Below, piece after piece: positions 4,627-6,103 of a stretch of DNA of 6,103 nt. The DNA is taken from assembly GCA_965652145.1 (NCBI GenBank), contig CBFGTV010000124.1, positions 1-6,103 of the forward strand. The letters are read 5' to 3'. The stretch's first letter is position 1. Every line of letters begins with the position of its first letter. Below the pieces are notes generated by a model. It searched no databases. It was not told the origin of the DNA and was given only the letters and a program-made list of their open reading frames with translations. Origin of the DNA: CBFGTV01 sp965652145. Its GTDB lineage: Bacteria; Bacillota; Clostridia; Peptostreptococcales; Natronincolaceae. The position numbers and the translations under genes are program-made.

Positions 4627-5904
4627 TCAATTTAATGTTAAATTAAAATCTTTAAAATTAAGTTTTGGATAATACTCCTCTACAGGACTATAATCGAGTA
4701 TATGATTTTCATTAAGTAGCAGCGTTTCTAATTTGCTAAGCCTTTTAAGAGGGGTTATATCAGTTATTTTATTATTATTTAATTTTAACTCTGTTAGATT
4801 TACTAACCCACTTAGAGCTCTTATGTCTGAAATCTGATTATTAGACAAATCTAATTCTGTTAAACCCTCCAAATTGCTAAGAACACCTATGTCTGTAATC
4901 TCGTTATAAGCTAAATTCAATTTATTTAAATTCTTTAGACTTTGTAAAGAACTTATCTCACTTATTTCTGCATCGAACAAAATTAACTCAGTTAAATTCT
5001 CCAGTTTATTTAAAACACTTATATCTCTTAGATTACTTTTACCTCGAAAAAAATAACTAGATAAATGTAATTTTTGAAGATTGGATAGATTGCTTAGATG
5101 ACTTATGTCTGCATTCCCATCATAGTCTAAATACAATTCAGTCAAATTAGTTAAGGTCTTAAGAAAGCTCAAGTCAATAGACTCATAGAATCCTAAATTT
5201 AACCAAGTTAATTTTGTTAATTTATTTAAGGCTTCCAAATCAGTAACCTTATTTAGATATAAACTAAGGTTAGTCAAGTTTGTTAGATTATTTAAAAAAT
5301 TTATGTCACTTAATTCATAATTATAGAAGTATAATTCGGTTAAATTATTCAACTCTCCTAATACATCGATATTTTTCAAATCAATATGCTCACAATATGA
5401 AATATTAAGTATCTCCAATTTGGGTAAATTCCTTAGAGATGTTATATCCTCAACCAAGGTATTTCGTATATTTAATTGAGTTAAATTTTTTAAGTCATCT
5501 ACAGCACTTATATCGCTAATATAATTATCAGACAGATTTAACTTAACTAAATTGGTCAAATTACTTATATTGCTTATATCCCTTATATCATTAAATGATA
5601 AGTTTAATTCTTCTAAATTGATTAAATTTTCAATTCCACTTAAATCTTTTATATTAGCCGAAATAACCTCAAGCTCAGTAATATTCTCCAAATCAACTTT
5701 ATAAATTTGACCTATTGGCTTTGATATCTTTTCTCTAATTGCTTCCTCTAAAGAAGAATCAGCAAAAGCAATAGAATCATTATCGTAGTTTTCTGTAATA
5801 CTATTAGAACTTTGGATTAGTCCCCTAGATCTACCTTGATTATAATGCATACCTATCCATATTATACAAATACAGGCTATAATAACGGCAAGATATCTTT
5901 TCAT
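4627..5904 (-). CDS. Membrane-anchored leucine-rich-repeat protein (internalin-like), 425 aa
   Basis: The N-terminus (MKRY, then a hydrophobic stretch at about 5-19) is a signal anchor or export signal that should place the rest outside the cell. IIAC (9-12) resembles a lipobox, but the hydrophobic segment continues past the Cys, so lipoprotein processing is doubtful. A linker (about 22-45) leads to an LRR cap (FADSSLEEAIREKI, 47-60) and about 15 leucine-rich repeats (76-412), mostly 22 residues of the SDS22/internalin type, NLTxLxLxxNxIxDIxxLxxL. Two repeats are longer (162-186 and 275-302). The protein ends at the last repeat, with no LPXTG, SH3 or cell-wall-binding domain. Such solenoids bind proteins or surface ligands; the ligand here is unknown. 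AAGGGGG (5911-5917) six bases before the ATG fixes the start. TATAAG (5931-5936) could be a -10, but no good -35 is seen. The gene stands alone. Confidence 0.9.
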   Translation of the reverse strand: MKRYLAVIIACICIIWIGMHYNQGRSRGLIQSSNSITENYDNDSIAFADSSLEEAIREKISKPIGQIYKVDLENITELEVISANIKDLSGIENLINLEELNLSFNDIRDISNISNLTNLVKLNLSDNYISDISAVDDLKNLTQLNIRNTLVEDITSLRNLPKLEILNISYCEHIDLKNIDVLGELNNLTELYFYNYELSDINFLNNLTNLTNLSLYLNKVTDLEALNKLTKLTWLNLGFYESIDLSFLKTLTNLTELYLDYDGNADISHLSNLSNLQKLHLSSYFFRGKSNLRDISVLNKLENLTELILFDAEISEISSLQSLKNLNKLNLAYNEITDIGVLSNLEGLTELDLSNNQISDIRALSGLVNLTELKLNNNKITDITPLKRLSKLETLLLNENHILDYSPVEEYYPKLNFKDFNLTLN

Positions 5905-6048
5905 TAAAATCCCCCTTACACATTAAAAATCTTATAGTGTATATTTGTTTTATTAAAATTTAAAAATAACTTTTTCTCATAAGTATTGTTTGTATAAACC
6001 TACATATGTATTTTAAAAGAAATAGCCAAGAGATTCTGCATGAAGTTC
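5905..6048. other. Upstream region of the LRR gene
   Basis: This AT-rich leader holds the LRR ribosome binding site and a candidate -10 (TATAAG on the minus strand, 5931-5936). Its far half (6000-6048) is read through by the truncated hydrolase copy. No clear terminator separates the two. Confidence 0.4.
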
Positions 6049-6103
6049 TTAGCCTCTGCCAGACTGACCCAATGGTTCAAAATGGCCTTCATTTTCTCGG
6101 TTA
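6000..6103 (-). pseudogene. Truncated second copy of the alpha/beta hydrolase (runs off window)
   Basis: Entering from the right edge, the minus strand encodes TEKMKAILNHWVSLAEA, identical to residues 131-147 of the hydrolase at 3250-4059 and in the same frame. Identity then stops abruptly at 6049. The frame continues through unrelated bases for 16 codons (KNFMQNLLAISFKIHM) to TAG at 6000-6002. The C-terminal half, with the catalytic Asp and His, is therefore missing. The 5' part, if present, lies outside the window. This is either a real partial duplication or an assembly artefact at a contig end. Confidence 0.6.
6049..6103 (-). repeat. 55-bp exact direct repeat, edge copy
   Basis: Identical over 55 bases to 3617-3671, same orientation, 2,432 bp away, and continuing to the last base of the window. 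The true repeat may be longer. Confidence 0.95.

Noticed and set aside
4690..5640. Regularly spaced DNA repeats as a CRISPR or tandem array
   Set aside because: The period of about 66 bp is the 22-residue leucine-rich repeat written in codons; the copies diverge and the frame is open throughout.
1..6103. tRNA, rRNA, riboswitch or origin features
   Set aside because: No cloverleaf, rRNA-like segment, recognisable riboswitch core or DnaA-box cluster was seen by reading both strands.

Overview
The window looks like an AT-rich accessory stretch of a low-GC Firmicute chromosome, most likely a member of the Clostridia. This rests on the strong GGAGG-type ribosome binding sites, the AT-rich intergenic DNA, a TxpA/BsrE-type peptide toxin and Firmicute-type REP-associated transposase remnants. 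No species can be named from sequence alone. All full-length genes lie on the minus strand; the only plus-strand gene I support is the 36-residue toxin.

Layout. Bases 1-227 hold no gene I can support. A hypothetical gene (228-746) has its own probable promoter. Next come two near-identical 448-bp elements in the same orientation (839-1286 and 1966-2413). Each is bounded by 25-bp inverted repeats and carries the same internally deleted, frameshifted remnant of a Y1/REP-associated transposase. Between them lies a compact type I toxin-antitoxin locus (about 1377-1695) and a decayed ORF (1749-1965). Downstream are an MBL-fold metallo-hydrolase (2436-3161), an alpha/beta hydrolase (3250-4059), the 3' end of a nucleoside diphosphate kinase gene that has lost its N-terminal half (4081-4323), a 300-bp gap with gene debris, and a membrane-anchored leucine-rich-repeat protein (4627-5904). 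The last 55 bases exactly repeat an internal part of the alpha/beta hydrolase gene, so a truncated second copy, or an assembly join, lies at the right edge.

Most interesting feature. The toxin encodes a small hydrophobic peptide of the TxpA/BsrE/BsrG kind. On the opposite strand an extended -10 promoter and a hairpin followed by a T tract predict an antisense RNA of about 85 nt that converges on the toxin mRNA. Both RNAs should begin with the same two boxes (AAAGGCAGTCA and GGTGYGGTTGCC) at identical spacing. That is the geometry of the Fst/RNA II par locus of pAD1, here attached to a toxin of another family. The toxin ribosome binding site lies in a predicted hairpin next to the second box.

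Overall, the ndk-hydrolase segment looks like older, more GC-rich chromosomal DNA whose surroundings were remodelled by mobile elements, deletion and duplication. No pathway links the MBL enzyme, the alpha/beta hydrolase and the LRR protein.
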